Shown here one piece after another: positions 1 through 12,758 of a stretch of 64,000 nt of DNA. Made by a program: the position numbers and the translations under genes. The notes beneath the pieces were generated by a model, which was not told the DNA's origin, ran no database searches, and saw only the letters and a list, made by a program, of their open reading frames with translations. Source of the DNA: Panorpa germanica. Taxonomy: Eukaryota > Arthropoda > Insecta > Mecoptera > Panorpidae. The number at the start of each line of letters is the position of its first letter. Position 1 is the stretch's first letter. The stretch is from contig CAVMBN010000119.1 in NCBI GenBank assembly GCA_963678705.1, positions 248,001 through 312,000 of the forward strand. Direction: 5' to 3'.

Positions 1-723
1 ATTTAAAACTCGCTTTTATACGAGTATAAACTAATTGTTATGTTTCAATATTTTTTATAGTTAATGTTATTTGACTTACTTGATAGTGAGCAGCAACCTT
101 TTGTTTTCCGTATATTTGTAGTGTTTATATGAGGTCTTTCTTATATAGGTCTACAGATTTCTTCAATTTCTTAACCAGTTGATGTTTTAGCACTAACACT
201 AACCTAATAATTATCAATTTCTTTGTCTATCGCACTTATTATTGTTTTATCTCAAAAGCGACAAAGTAACAGTTTTGAGCGTCATATATATATTTAGTTA
301 TATTTTTCAACACTGCTTTCCAACTGTCAAACATTTTTAAAAACACTTGTTTTAGAGTAAATTAGCACAATATTAAAATAAACTTAAATACTTTTCGTTA
401 GAAGAAGTATTTATATAATATATTTAATTTTTTTCCGTAATTAATTTCTCACTATTAATCACTTTTTTCACCTAAAGTAGCAGGAGCCGATCTGACACAC
501 ACAGTAGATAGGTACCACTTGTGTTGCAAATGTTTAATGTTTAACAATGAATATAGTTCTCCATAGTGCAGTAGACGTTCCTAGAGATTTTTGCCGGCCT
601 AATTCTTCGAAAGGCACTTGGCCACCAGACATTATTAAAGGCACCCTGGAATTTCTATAAATTCTATATAGTATTATAATATGCGACAAGTTATGTTTTT
701 TTTTGCGTTATCTTGGTATAGTG

Positions 724-743
724 TGATTGTTCATGAACAATCA
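724..743. repeat. Perfect 20-bp palindrome in array unit 1
   Basis: TGATTGTTCATGAACAATCA is its own reverse complement. The equivalent place in the second unit (about 1750) reads TGATTGTTTATGAACAAACA, so the symmetry is partly lost there. No function can be assigned. Confidence 0.8.
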
Positions 744-1255
744 GTCACATTTTTCAAGAAAACCATATGTATTGTTTACTTATAATAATTAATACACTCT
801 CTTTATTATTTGAAACTTGCTTTTATACGAGTATAAACTAATTGTTATGTATTAATATTATTTAAAGTTAATGTTATTTGACTTACTTGATAGTGAGCAG
901 CAACCTTTTGTTTTCCGTATATTTGTAGTGTTTATATGAGGTCTTTCTTATATAGGTCTATAGATTTCTTGAATTTCTTAACCAGTTAATGTTTTAGCAC
1001 TAACACTAACCTAATTATTATCATTTTCTTTGTCTATCGCACTTATTATTGTTTTATCTCAAAAACGACAAAGTAACAGTTTTGAGGTTATTTTCATAAC
1101 ACCGCGTGTACGCGTCATATATATATTTAGTTATATTTTTCAACACTGCTTTCCAACTGTCAAACATTTTAAAAACACTTATTTTAGAGTAAATTAGCAC
1201 AATATTAAAATAAACTTAAAAACTTTTCGTTAGAAGAAGTATTTATATAATATAT

Positions 1256-1480
1256 TTAATTTTTGTTAAGTCCCATCTGTTTTGCCAAGGCAAGGATCAT
1301 CATCTTTGTTTTACTCGAAGATATAGCTATTTTGTGTAGCTTCAAGAAACTACACATTTTATCTATAGAAGCTAAAGAACGGCTTTCTAGTTGTTCTCTA
1401 CTATTTGCACCGACAAGAATTACTTTATCATTCGGCAAAACATACGTTTACACAACCTTTTGAGTGAGAAACACAGTCCT
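1256..1480 (-). pseudogene. LINE reverse-transcriptase fragment inside the array
   Basis: Read on the minus strand this gives a 60-residue stretch with ILVGANSREQLE and then SSSKTKMMILA. This is the segment just after the catalytic YADD box in R1/Jockey-type reverse transcriptases, where a KTK-M pattern is usual. It is flanked on both sides by array sequence and replaces 110 bp present in unit 1. The phrase CCCATCTGTTTTGCCA recurs near 4068-4083, so it probably derives from the same LINE family as the 4.0-5.6 kb relic. Both ends are truncated and it is not functional. Confidence 0.6.
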
Positions 1481-2191
1481 CGTCGAATACCATGTTTCAG
1501 AGTTGAGGGCAACCAATAGATAGTTGCCTCTTTTCATGGAACAATAATCGGTTTGTAAAATTAATGTTTAACAATGAATATAGTTCTCTATAGTGCAGTA
1601 GATGTTACTAGAGATTTTTGCCGGCCTAATTCTTCGAAGGGCACTTGACCACCAGGCATTATTAAAGGCACCCTGGAATTTCTATAAATTCTATATAGTA
1701 TTATAATATGCGACAAGTTATGTTTTTTTTTGCGTTATCTTGGTATAGTGTGATTGTTTATGAACAAACAGTCACAATTTTCAAGAAAACCATATATATT
1801 GTTTACTTATAACAATTAATACACTCTGTTTATTATTTGAAACTCGCTTTTATACGAGTATAAACTAATTGTTATGTATTAATATTATTTTTAGGTAATG
1901 TTATTTGACTTACTTGATAGTGAGCAGCAAGCTTTTGTTTTCCGTATATTTGTAGTGTTTATATGAGGTCTTCCTTATATAGGTCTACAGATTTCTTGAA
2001 TTTCTCAACCAGTTGATGTTTTAGCACTAACACTAACCTAATTATTATCATTTTCTTTGTCTATCGCACTTATTATTGTTTTATATCAAAAACGACAAAG
2101 TAACAGTTTTGAGGTTATTTTCATAACACCGCGTGTACGCGTCATATATATATTTAGTTATATTTTTCAACACTGCTTTCCAACTGTCAAA

Positions 2192-2391
2192 NNNNNNNNN
2201 NNNNNNNNNNNNNNNNNNNNNNNNNNNNNNNNNNNNNNNNNNNNNNNNNNNNNNNNNNNNNNNNNNNNNNNNNNNNNNNNNNNNNNNNNNNNNNNNNNNN
2301 NNNNNNNNNNNNNNNNNNNNNNNNNNNNNNNNNNNNNNNNNNNNNNNNNNNNNNNNNNNNNNNNNNNNNNNNNNNNNNNNNNNNNNNNNNN
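2192..2391. other. Assembly gap (200 N)
   Basis: A run of exactly 200 N. The round number suggests a placeholder of unknown true size. The tandem array enters it from the left and unrelated sequence leaves it on the right, so array length and adjacency across it are not reliable. Confidence 0.99.
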
Positions 2392-2439
2392 AACGGTGGA
2401 GTTAGAAGTAGTGGCGATAGATTATAATGGGTCTAAGAG

Positions 2440-3250
2440 GTAATCGTGTTACAGAATATGTGCTTTGGTGCTGGAAGAGTTGGCGGCGGTGCGTAGGGAT
2501 TAAATTGAAAGTGCAATAACGAGAAGGATAAGGGCTAGAGATGAGATTATTAAAACCGAACCGCTAGGCCTTCTTAAAAACATAAATTAATTGATGTAAT
2601 TAGTAGGTTTACATTGAAATGAATGAAAATTAATTTTATCAAGCATTTATCTTATCGAATAATTATTAAAAGATAATGTACTTTTAAGGATGAAATTATG
2701 AAATTATGTGGGTTGCCAGTATAGTATTATTTTGACAACTAATTGTTAATATATTATTACGCAAGGGGTACTAGCGCAAGATTATTTAATGATTGCGCTA
2801 AAACGGGGGCGATAGGAAAGTGCCGTAATCAGCGATGATGCTCAGGTGGGCTGTGGTGTTGCAAGTGGGCGCATTGTGGCAGAGGTGCAGAGGAATACAA
2901 TTGAAAGTGCGAGAACGATACAGAGCATGGAGCCAATAGGTGATGATTTTTATTCAGGAGCGGGGCAGTGGACATTGTTCAATACTGTGCTTCATTAGGG
3001 TAAATGATAATTTAACACAGAGAGGAGGAAACGAAGGACTATTTAATTATAGTGCTAAAGCGGGGGCGCTGTGAAAGTACTCTAAGGACCGACGATGCTC
3101 AGGAAAGAAGCGATACAGAGTGCTTCTGTATCGTTATTCAAATTAAAAGTTCGGAAACGTAAGAGAGCATGGAGCCAAGAGGTCATGATTGGGGCTTATG
3201 GGCGAAGGCACTGGAGACTGGTAAATACAGTGGTTTATTACTGTAAATGA
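2440..3250. repeat. Diverged tandem repeat, GC-richer than surroundings
   Basis: Two clear imperfect copies of about 240-250 bp lie at roughly 2762-3005 and 3022-3245. They share TATTTAAT, GTGCTAAAgCGGGGGCG, GATGCTCAGG and GAGCATGGAGCCAA in the same order. A weaker third copy may lie at 2440-2560 (TTGAAAGTGC plus AACGAGAAGG). No open frame of note was seen. Confidence 0.6.
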
Positions 3251-4019
3251 AAGAATTATAACAAAATAAGGAAACATTAATTTAAAAAAGAATATATTTT
3301 AACGAAAATTACTTAAAAATAATATTTTGCATTATTTTCATTTTAGCAAGTAAATTTATTTATTCACAAATATTATATACACGTCGCTCCGAGACGGGGC
3401 AAAGCGCTAGTCTTATTTATAATGTCCGAGGTGTATGTTTGTTTACTTATATTCTTATATGTTTACGCGATTCGTATGGTAGCTCGAAAACGGCTTCGTT
3501 AATGTTTCTGAAAAATTCCTATTTCGTAGAGAAAAAAATTCTAAGATTTTTGTTGTACTCGAATTTTCCCCTGAATTTCCTGAAAACCCGTAATTTTGGA
3601 AAAACTAAAAAAAAATTTTTTCTTTTTGCTCTTTAACTTTTAATTCGTAAAAGATAGAAAGTTGAAATTTGGTATGTGCATTACGGTGTTTATTTCTAAC
3701 ATGAAAAATTGGAAATGGTTGAGAAAATTAGAAGGCCCGGTAAGAAACTTTGGAGAAAACTCAAATTTTGGATTACTTAATAATAAAACATGTTATTAAA
3801 AAAAAAGAATTAATAATTCGAATTTTTTATTTGGGGGCAGGGGGGCGGTTCTGGCTGAGAGTAAAGATTGGGCTAAAAAGTTGATATTTGATATATGGGC
3901 TAACTTTGGTACCTGATTTACGAATCTAAAAAAGAAATCCCAAATTTTGAAAAAATAAGAACTTATTAGATAAGATAAATACATTTGAGGCTGAAACCAC
4001 TTATTCTGTTTTACAAACT
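3251..4019. other. No gene recognised
   Basis: AT-rich sequence with short chance open frames on both strands. Nothing resembling a known protein or RNA was seen. Confidence 0.6.
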
Positions 4020-5640
4020 AAACATTCCTAATGTGGTGATAAGTTGTTCTCCCATTTTCTGTTATATCCCATCTGTTTTGCCATGTAGTCATTTGCCAAT
4101 AGATTCCCATTAACTGCTCTTAATTCTTTAGAATTCTTCTCCCATGGTCTTCCCCATTCCCATCTATTGTTTCAATAATAATTCCGTCAAACAACATTGG
4201 TTAGTTTTTTCTATTACAATAATTCATTTCTGTTTTGATTACTTGCAAGTCTATCGGCAACCTACTAGTTAGTACTTGTAGCGCATCTGTTAAAACTGTT
4301 CTGCAGAATCTTGATATCATCAATAAAATAAATCTTTAGGCTGCATTTAACTGCCTCCTTATACTGGCTTAATTTACTTCTTTAAGCCAAGCAGCAGCCC
4401 CGTACGTTATGATTGGTACAACCATTCCTTCATATAGAACTCTTAAGTAGTAGATATTTTTATTTTGTGTGCATCCATTCAGTTACTCATCTGCTTATAT
4501 GGTAAACTTTTTCTTCCAGTTGCTGCCTACAATTTCCTGAAACGAGAATTAATTTGTCCTGAGCGAAGCATGTGTTGATATTCTTATTATGCGCATTTGA
4601 TGTGTTCTCATCGAAAACAACATTCCTCAAATCGGGTCGTAGAACTGATGCTTGGGGGCACAACTTCTAAGTCTCTTTATTTATATTATTGTTTCCCGTT
4701 TAAATACTAATTACCTATGGTAGAAATAATTTTCTATAATGGTACAGTCTGCTTGTCTTACTGTGTTCAAAGCCATTACTAATACATCCTTTGTGAATGT
4801 TACCTTCTTAAAGTCAAATTGCATTTTAGCATCCAATACTTGTACATACTAATTAGCCAGTAGTCTCTTAGCAACCTGCTTTTCTATAAATTTTCCCTAT
4901 ACAAAAATCAACGTGATGGGACGATATAAATTAACATCAGAAGGGTCTTTATCTTCATTATTCACAAAAACCTTTAATAACCCAATTTTCCAGATGTTTG
5001 AAAACTTTATTTCCTTAAAACGATTGTTATAAACTGCTTCTAGATATTTTAGGCATATTTCGTAAAAACTTTTAACCTTTTCAGATGGTATTTTTTTAAT
5101 CCCTGGTGATTTCTTTATCATAATATTTATGCAAAGCATGCAATACTTCCTCAGAAGTAAAATCTTCTTCCTCACCAATCCCAGTAAAAATTTAAATTGT
5201 CATTTATAACACTTTATTCAATATCGTCTTTTAACAATAACTCAGCTGTTTCTTGCCAACTCGTGGTAATATTGCCTCCATTCTTTATTGAATAAAAATT
5301 TTCGTCTCCTCTGATCTTGTTAGGACTGAGTTTATATATTAGTCCCCACGTATCCGCATTGCTGAAATTCGTGACCATTTTTTCCCAAGATAGTTAAGCT
5401 AATATTGATATGATTCCTTCTTCTTGAATTTTATTGCTTTTTCGTATTCACAGCTAGCTTTCTTTAAATTCCTTCTATACACTTTAATCTCCTCTTACCG
5501 AACCTAGTTCCTCCTTCCGCACTGATATGTTATGCTAGTGTTATTATTTCTTAAATTATTAAGTTCAACATCCCACCACGGCACACTTCTGGGACATTTT
5601 TTAGTTCTCTTCAAAGATGTATTACAACTATGGATTATTA
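4020..5640 (-). pseudogene. Decayed non-LTR retrotransposon, reverse-transcriptase region
   Basis: On the minus strand, the end nearest 5640 reads VPWWDVELNNLRN, typical of the linker between endonuclease and reverse transcriptase in R1/Jockey-type LINEs. A 93-residue stretch at 4897-5178 follows, with KIWKIGLLKVFVNNEDKDPS and NLYRPITL, the entry to the reverse-transcriptase fingers. Downstream (4050-4700) only scraps of thumb and C-terminal sequence can be followed through many stops and shifts. Endonuclease, catalytic YADD box and ORF1 are not recognisable. The element is 5' truncated and inactive. Confidence 0.65.
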
Positions 5641-6562
5641 CCATAATTATGGATTGTATTAAGTTCAAAAATTACGACCGTTAATTCAACATGTTTATGA
5701 ACAGAAAAAGCTATTTGTAGATATTCCCCAAGTTTATCAGTATTTTGTTTGGTTTCGTTTATGTGTTTCCGAGTATTGAATCAGATAGGGGATATAATTT
5801 TATATATAACTACATACTTAACAAATTTCAATTTTATGGAGATGTTTTACTAATAAACTGGACAACTTAAATATATATGAGTATACGAAATATATTTATG
5901 ATGTAAAATATGACGGCCGCTCATTCAACATATTTAGTGAGCGATAGAGTTCAGCGCGAATGAGCGCTACTTTAACAACTGTTGAGCGTCCAGAACGTAC
6001 TCTTAGTATTTTTTGTTTATTGTTGTTAAAATATTTAAGCATTAATAATACAGCCAATCACAAATTAAGACTTTACTTTTAAACAATCAACAATGATATA
6101 ATTGGCTGTTAGTTCAACAATGCATCTAAAAATATGCATATAGTGTAACATATAATTAAAACCTTCAACTGAGTGGATTAAAAAAAAATTTGAAATAAAA
6201 TTAAATATAATAAAAAAACACTATTTCATCATAAAATTATTAATTGTAAATTACCTATTAGAAGATATGCCTGAATGCAAGAATATTGAGGTAAATGCAA
6301 TTTAACTTAAATATTTTGTTTTTATTATGCTGGGTATAAATGTAATGTTTTACCAGACAATTTAGCCGGTACAGTCCACCTTGTTTAACTTAAAACACTG
6401 TTATTTCATAGTAACGCCCGAGTGTACCGACAGTAGACCGTTCCGTTAAATTTGTCTGGTAAATTGTTACGAATATGCCAGCATTACATTTATAAACAAT
6501 TTATATGGTAAACTACTTGCATTGCCTAATTTTTTCGACTTTATTTCGAGAAGTAATTTATC
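5641..6562. other. Non-coding, with a small fold-back
   Basis: No protein is recognisable. Within it, GTATAAATGTAATG and TACCAGACAA (about 6334-6366) are repeated in inverted orientation as TTTGTCTGGTAAA and CATTACATTTATA (about 6448-6493). The result is an imperfect hairpin-forming segment of about 165 bp with a loop. Its termini and any target duplication could not be defined. Confidence 0.5.
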
Positions 6563-6570
6563 ATCAGTGG
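6563..6570. repeat. hAT target-site duplication, left copy
   Basis: ATCAGTGG immediately precedes the left inverted repeat. It is repeated exactly at 9006-9013 after the right inverted repeat. Eight bases is the duplication length made by hAT transposases. Confidence 0.93.
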
Positions 6571-9005
6571 CAGGGGCGTAGCTACCGCCGTATCAGCCGT
6601 ATCAATTATACGGGGGCCCCCAAAGTGTGTAAGGAAAAAAAATAAAAACTTTCTAATTTATTTTATTTTAAAAATGACAAAATTCTATAAAGCAATTACT
6701 TTTTTTCCCGCCTTAAGCGTGCGTTCAAAAGTTGGCAACACTCTACATCGTTATTATTATTCATATTTCAATCAGGCAGGCATAAAAATTATAAGACCAT
6801 GGTTATGTTATTCTAACGTTTTAAACAAACCGTACTGTCACTTCTGTTGGTTATTAGCAGATCGTTAAAACAAGTCGTACTCCTCTGCTTGGGTTAACGG
6901 TGTTTCGGTTAGAAGCAATTTTACGCAAACTATACTTGACCATGAAAAGTCACAGCAGCATATTAATGCCTCACTCTCTTATAATAATTGGTTGCAAGGA
7001 AATACCATCGATACTCTATTGAAAAGTGAAATCAATAGTAAAATTACATTCTGGAGAGATGTACTGCATCGTATAATTATTGTTATAATGTTAAGATACT
7101 AAATATCTTGTAATCTACCTTTGAGGGGGCATGATTCTGATTCTGGCAATTTTATGGCAATTTCACGTCTGCTATCTAACTATGATGCAACTTTAAAAGA
7201 ACTTCTTCTAAAACCGAAAGGTGAAATAAATTATTTAAGCCCTACGATTCAAAACGAAATTATTAGTTTGCTTGGTACCACCGTTTGGAACAATATTATC
7301 TCAGAAATTAAAAAAGCTCCATTTCTGACAATAATTCTGGATACAACACAAGATTTGTCAAAAATTGATCAACTATCTGTAGTTTTTCGATATATCTCGG
7401 TTACAGAAAATGATGATAATGGGCCTAAAGAAATAGAAATCTGTGAGTCCTTTTTAGGAATTATAGCAGTAACCGATTGCAGTGCTGCAGGTCTGAAAAC
7501 TGACATTTTAAATTTGACTAAAGAATATGGAATTGATTTGACTAAATGTAGAGGACAGGGTTACGATGGAGCGAATGTTATGTCGGGACTTTATGGAGGA
7601 TTACAAACCCTAATAAAAGAGCATGCTCCAAATGCCGATTATGTTCATTGTGCTGCGCACGCTTTAAACTTAGTTTTAAACGATGCTGCGAGACATGTTC
7701 GTGAAGTATCGACTTTTTTCGATAATTCAGAAAAAATTTATACTTTTTTTGGCAATAGTATAAAACGCTGGGCTTTGCTAAGTGACGATTCATCTGAAAA
7801 ATATTTGATTACACTAAAAAGGTATGTCCTTCCAGATGGTCTTCTAGGAACGACGCTTTATTAGCGGCAAAAAAAATTTTTTTACTAATCATGAAAACTT
7901 TGTACCAACTAAATTTAATTTCAAATAAAAAAGATGAACCTGAAGAATGTAAAAGTATAATTAATATTTTAGAGAGTAATGATATCTGAGTGCTCGTTAC
8001 ATTTTTTTCTTCCCTATTTGAAATTATTAATCCTGTTTCTAAAGCTCTACAGAATGAAAATAATGACTTACAGAAATCTAGTATATTATTAAGTAATCTT
8101 TTAAATAGACTGTGCCAATTAAGAAATCAGAATTCATTTAATAGTTTGCTAAATGAATCCAAAGATTTAGCAAAAGAGTGGGGGGTAACAACTGTTTTTA
8201 AAAACAGTAGGCGAAAGACAACGAAGCGTTTTTTTGATGAGTTATCACAAGATGAGAGAATTTGCGACCCGGAATCCTATTTCAAAGTCAATGTATACTA
8301 TTGCTGTTTAGATATATTAATTTCTCAAACTAAAGAAAGATTTCAGAGCCTTTGCGACCTGAGTAGTATGTTCGAAATATTACAACCGGAGAAACTCCTA
8401 TCTTCTTCAAGCGAAGAGATATTAAACGCTTCCGGAAAACTGTCTGCTAAATACAGTAAAGACATCTCACTTAATCTTTGTGACCAATTAAAGGCTCTAA
8501 AAACATGCTTAAGATCTGAAATTAAAAAAATTTATTCTATTAAAGAACTCATTGAATTATTGCTTGTAAAATTCAATAGTCTTGCATCCAGTTTTCCCGA
8601 GGTAATCACAGCATGCTTTTTATTCTTGACCCTTCCAGTTACAACCGCAACAGCTGAAAGAAGTTTTTTAAAATTAAAACTGATAAAAAAATTACTTAAG
8701 AACTTCGATGGGACAAGAACGGCTGTCAGACCTCTCACTATTGTCCATAGAGGCAGAAACTTTAGAAAAACTAAAATCATCATCAGCCATAAATGATTTA
8801 ATAAATCAGTTTGCCGAAAAAAAGGCAAGGAGAGTGAATATTTAAAATTTGATTTTTATTTGTAAAATAGTTAAATTATGTTATGATAAATAAATATTTC
8901 TTTTCACAATATTTTTTTTTCTTTTGTGAAAAATCTTTACTCCCATATAAGGGCCTCCAAGCAAATTTTTTATACGGGGCCCCGACAAGACACGCTACGC
9001 CACTG
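6571..9005 (+). mobile_element. hAT DNA transposon, 2435 bp
   Basis: The left end CAGGGGCGTAGC and the inverted right end CAGTGGCGTAGC agree at 11 of 12 positions. They also match the usual hAT terminal form CAGNG. Both subterminal regions contain ACGGGG and GGCCCC blocks. A perfect 8-bp duplication flanks the element. The interior encodes a single plus-strand transposase of the ZMYM/TTF-finger type that is now broken, so the copy could move only with enzyme supplied elsewhere. Confidence 0.93.
6674..8845 (+). pseudogene. hAT transposase pseudogene (TTF finger, DUF4371, hAT dimerisation)
   Basis: The product would bind the element ends and cut and paste it. The frame opening at 6674 shows a TTF-type zinc-finger pattern (RPWLCYS, then KPYCHFCWLL) and stops at 6866-6868. 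The same frame continues with LPLRGHDSDSGNF and DVLHRIIIV, interrupted by another stop near 7101, then stays open to 7864. It carries the DUF4371-like segment with LTIILDTTQDLS (first catalytic Asp region), GQGYDGANVMSG and HCAAHALNLVL. After a shift the frame at 7990-8796 carries the C-terminal dimerisation motif LPVTTATAERSFLKLKLIK. A further shift near 8690 leads to the true end. At least two stops and two frameshifts show it is inactive. Confidence 0.9.
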
Positions 9006-9013
9006 ATCAGTGG
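9006..9013. repeat. hAT target-site duplication, right copy
   Basis: ATCAGTGG, identical to 6563-6570, follows the right terminal inverted repeat directly. Confidence 0.93.
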
Positions 9014-9062
9014 GTATACGTAATGGAAAAGGCAATAATTAAAATAACTGCTACTCCATGTC

Positions 9063-9440
9063 TGTTTGAATCGCGATTATTTTACCGCGATTTATTTTTG
9101 CGATGTGTACGATGATGATGTTGAATTATGTGAAGAAAAAACCACGAATATTTTTTAGTTTAAATTAAATTGATTTATTAAGAATTATCAACTACACGCA
9201 ACGGTGCCAATGAAAGCAATGTCTTTGTTCGTCGAATATAAAAGTTAAAGTCAATAGTAAAATTAACATAAACATAAGAACAATGGAATCAAATTACAAG
9301 GTTAACAGCACAAGCCTTAGACTAAGAAATGAATACAAAATTTACAATTAATTTACATTTATAACAAAAAAAACTTAAATTAAAGAGCCAATGTGGTCCA
9401 TCAGCTTGTTCTGTCTATTAAAAACTTATAGTACGCAACA
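9063..9440. mobile_element. Solo LTR 1 (378 bp)
   Basis: The segment starts TGTTTGAATCGCGATTATTTT and ends CTTATAGTACGCAACA. It has the TG...CA termini of an LTR and an exact 5-bp flanking duplication, ATGTC, at 9058-9062 and 9441-9445. A related copy lies at 34947-35409 with its own different duplication. No internal retrotransposon sequence adjoins it, so it is best read as what remained after recombination between two LTRs. The retrotransposon superfamily cannot be told from the LTR alone. Confidence 0.85.
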
Positions 9441-9445
9441 ATGTC

Positions 9446-10655
9446 CATAAAATCGTTTTCTCTCGTTACCCATTAAATAATTCAAGGGGTTTGTTAAACA
9501 AGTTTAGAGACTTACTTAAAAAAAATAAATATTTAGAGATGTCAGTGCACCGAAAATTTATTGAGTTTTATACATATTAATTGTACCAAATCTATGGTCA
9601 ATACAATTTAGGGTGTAACGTTTTTAATTGGTTTACTTGTTTTTTTTTTAATTTTTTTTTATTTACAAGAATATTACAACTAAGCGTGGCTTATCTAGTA
9701 ATTTATATATAGAAAAAGTTAAATATAATTGTTTAGTTCAAGTACACCTACTAGTTCCAAAATTTTAAAAACGTATGTGGTTTGTAGTAGCAGAATCACA
9801 GGGTCAAGTCTTCCGGCTTGGTCCTCTTCAATCTGCGAAGATTCTCTCTGTAATTAAGCATTGAGGTTTACTTGTGAAATTACATATATGTGATCCTTTT
9901 TTAGTTTATCTGCCTATTCTCTGATATTTTACCCATTCATTATTATGCCATAGCCTTAAATCTGAGGAATATATTGTTGCCACAAGAATTTTATTATGTA
10001 AGCATATAGATTTGAAGATGCTTCAGACTAGTATAATCTTAATTCTACATAGCCCATTAATTTACACCAACAGTAATTTCTTTAGCACCTACTATATTGT
10101 ATATTTCGCCAATATATGCTGCTTTGTTAACTTATTTTATCCGCCTTTACTTTTAACGTTTGAAATACAGTACTATTAAAAAAAAAGATATAATAATAGA
10201 ATTTTAATAACTTATTTTATCTAAATTCCTCTTTTATCTCTTCCAACGTAAAGTTGTACATACTATATGGTAATTGTCTTAATTCTTCTCTTTCACTTTT
10301 TATTCTTATCTCTGTATCCCTTCATTTTCCTAACTTTATTTCTAAAAATAACTTTTGCACACTCATTTTAGTATCTCTAACTTACCTCCTCATTTACTAG
10401 ATACTTTCAACTCCAAGTCAGGTTAACTTGGCATTTATAGACCCATAAATTATGGGCCATAACCACTTACCAAAAAAGATGAATAAAGTCAAGACTGAAT
10501 CCACTTATTCTCCTTTAGAAACCTAAAAATTTTAATATGATGCTATGTAGTTTTTTCATTTTGTGTTTGTTTATATATATTTTGCCATGTAGCTTACAGT
10601 TTTTCCCTAATCCTTCCTAAATTTTTCTATCATATATTTGACGTACTAGATTTTC
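9446..10655. other. No gene recognised
   Basis: AT-rich sequence with homopolymer runs. No coding or structural signal could be supported. Confidence 0.6.
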
Positions 10656-10659
10656 ATAA

Positions 10660-10960
10660 ATGATCATTTCAAAATACCAAATAGAATTTGTACATGAAAT
10701 GTTTTTTGTTTTATATTAGCCCCAATGCTCGTTTAAATTTACCGCTAAGCATCATTATTTTGGTTTTATCAGTAGAAATCATCATTTTGTGGGCACTCAC
10801 TTGCAGCATAATATGTTTACATTATTAAATATGGTGCACATTAGTTTCTTTACCGAAAACTATATTATATGGATATGTTTATTTTCTTATTGAGACACCC
10901 ATTTCCTACATAAACCATCAATAATTGTGCAAACCATTTATGAATAACCTCGAAACATAA
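10660..10960 (-). pseudogene. LINE reverse-transcriptase scrap
   Basis: The minus strand around 10731-10805 reads VSAHKMMISTDKTKIMMLSG, which fits the post-YADD segment (KTK-M pattern) of R1/Jockey-type reverse transcriptases. Neighbouring sequence is too decayed to follow. It is a short inactive fragment resembling those at 1256-1480 and 4020-5640. Confidence 0.5.
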
Positions 10961-12057
10961 GCTTCTCTTGATGATTAGTCAAACTAAAATAAAATAGATG
11001 TCTACAGATTAGATCTGTAGGAAATGTTGTTAGGTTACACATATCGATCGACCAGACTATTAAACAGTTATTTCCCTAAAAATGAAATTTAAGTTAAATA
11101 TGCAGATATACAAGTATAGAAAAATGTACTAAACAGATAAACTTTTCGAATACTCCTTGATTGCATGGTACTGAATTGTTTATGTAATTATCTTAATACA
11201 AATTATTTGGAGATCTGTATTAAATTGTAAAATTGAAACTAAACGTCGTCCACATAGTAATAATTTCAGATAAAGTAAGTCACGTCAAACAGCAACATTT
11301 TTAAAAGTATATGTCAATTATACCGCCAGCTAAAAATTGAACCTAAGTCTCATTCCACTGCAAACTGTTCTTTTGTATTTAGAGCTCCTGATGCAAGAGT
11401 TTGGCTTATTTATATACTAAGACAACTGAAAATGACCTTGTTCATACATTTCCAGTACCCACTTAATCAGTGAACATACGGCGTTGTTCGTGATCTGCAG
11501 ACTTCAATTTTTGTATCAACTGCAATTTATAAGCATATGGGCCAAAATCTTTATGCAAAATGATTTGTAAATTGGCTTTTAATATTCCCAAATCCTGTGA
11601 TTATCTAAAAAAGGACAAATCTTGGCTGTATATAAATCGTTTTCGTTCTACTAGAACTAGACTATGACATGAATAAACAACGTGTATTTGTATATATATA
11701 TTGTATATCAAAGTACGCATTTCCTCAATGCTTGGTTTAAAATACAATGTTTCAGTATTACCTAAATAATGTAATACTTATGAAAAAGAACTAGAAAATT
11801 ATCTTAACGCGACAAAAACTTTACCAATTTAAAAGCGAAAAATTAAATATTTTGAGGAACTAAAATTAACCATGTCAAATTATAACGGATTTCAACCAGG
11901 GAATATAAACGACGTCAGTGAGGTCAGTAAAAAACAGTCAATAACAACAAACCAACAGTAAGCAGTGAATTATAGTGCTAAACAGTTTTATATTATAATA
12001 TAGTATAGATGTAGAGTATAAATATAGTGCTAAATAGTTGTAAATTGTTTAGCTTTA
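10961..12057. other. No gene recognised
   Basis: AT-rich and non-coding as far as can be seen. No repeats of note were detected by eye. Confidence 0.55.
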
Positions 12058-12380
12058 TAACCCGATCAAAATTAACGATAACATATGGTTAAATTAGCTA
12101 TAATTCGCATAGACCTGAAAGTTGGTATAGATCTTGGGTACATTATTACTTATTACATTAATGCTAAAAATCCTTACCGATCGCACATCTGCATAAAAAA
12201 GTATTCAAGTTCAAAGGTCAATAAAAATGGTTTTTTTAATTTTTCCGGTAAACGGTAAGTTTTATCATAAAAATAGATTAGACAAAAGGTATGGATTATG
12301 AAATTATATGCAAAAATTGTTCTAAGATTTGATAATTATTTTTTTCTATTTTAAATAGGTACAGAGATCAATGCGTTATT
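12058..12380. repeat. Dispersed repeat family A, copy 1
   Basis: This stretch is colinear with 61452-61770. Shared blocks include AAATTAGCTATAA, a long match around GGTAAACGGTAAGTTTTATC and GATTATGAAATTAT. It contains no long open frame. It is a non-coding dispersed repeat, perhaps a non-autonomous element or a piece of a larger one. Confidence 0.75.
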
Positions 12381-12758
12381 CAAAGATATAAATATACAAA
12401 AAGAAATTCGATGCAAATAGCACCCAGATTACAAAAGAAAATAAATTAATTGCCAAATTACAATAACTTCAAAGAGGTTATTTATAAAAATATCTACAAA
12501 CAATAAACCTCAACAATACAGATTATATTATTTAAATAAAGAAAAACTAGGCTAATTCTGACTCTTAAAAGTTTGAATTTGAATAAATCCCTACAAAATT
12601 CAAAGTGCAAGACTTAACACCTACACAAAACGCAATTTGCTTATCAAGACCAAAGATGTTAAATTACCAGAACGTTGGTGGTGAGTTTGAAAATTTGGTC
12701 TTTTCTGATAAATTATTTTTACGGTCCTGCAATAGGTAATTAAGCAAAACAATCGTGC
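12381..12758. other. No gene recognised
   Basis: A-rich non-coding sequence between the dispersed repeat and the mariner relic. Confidence 0.5.

Larger units (their letters stand above)
1..2191. repeat. Tandem array of 0.8-1.0 kb units
   Basis: Three successive units start with the same sequence (TTTATACGAGTATAAACTAATTG) at about 11, 815 and 1850. They then run colinearly through shared blocks such as TTTTCCGTATATTTGTAGTG. The first unit is about 807 bp and the second about 1030 bp, longer because a LINE fragment replaces about 110 bp. The third runs into the assembly gap. No coding capacity of its own is visible. It could be a satellite-like array or stacked copies of one non-autonomous element. 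Confidence 0.85.
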
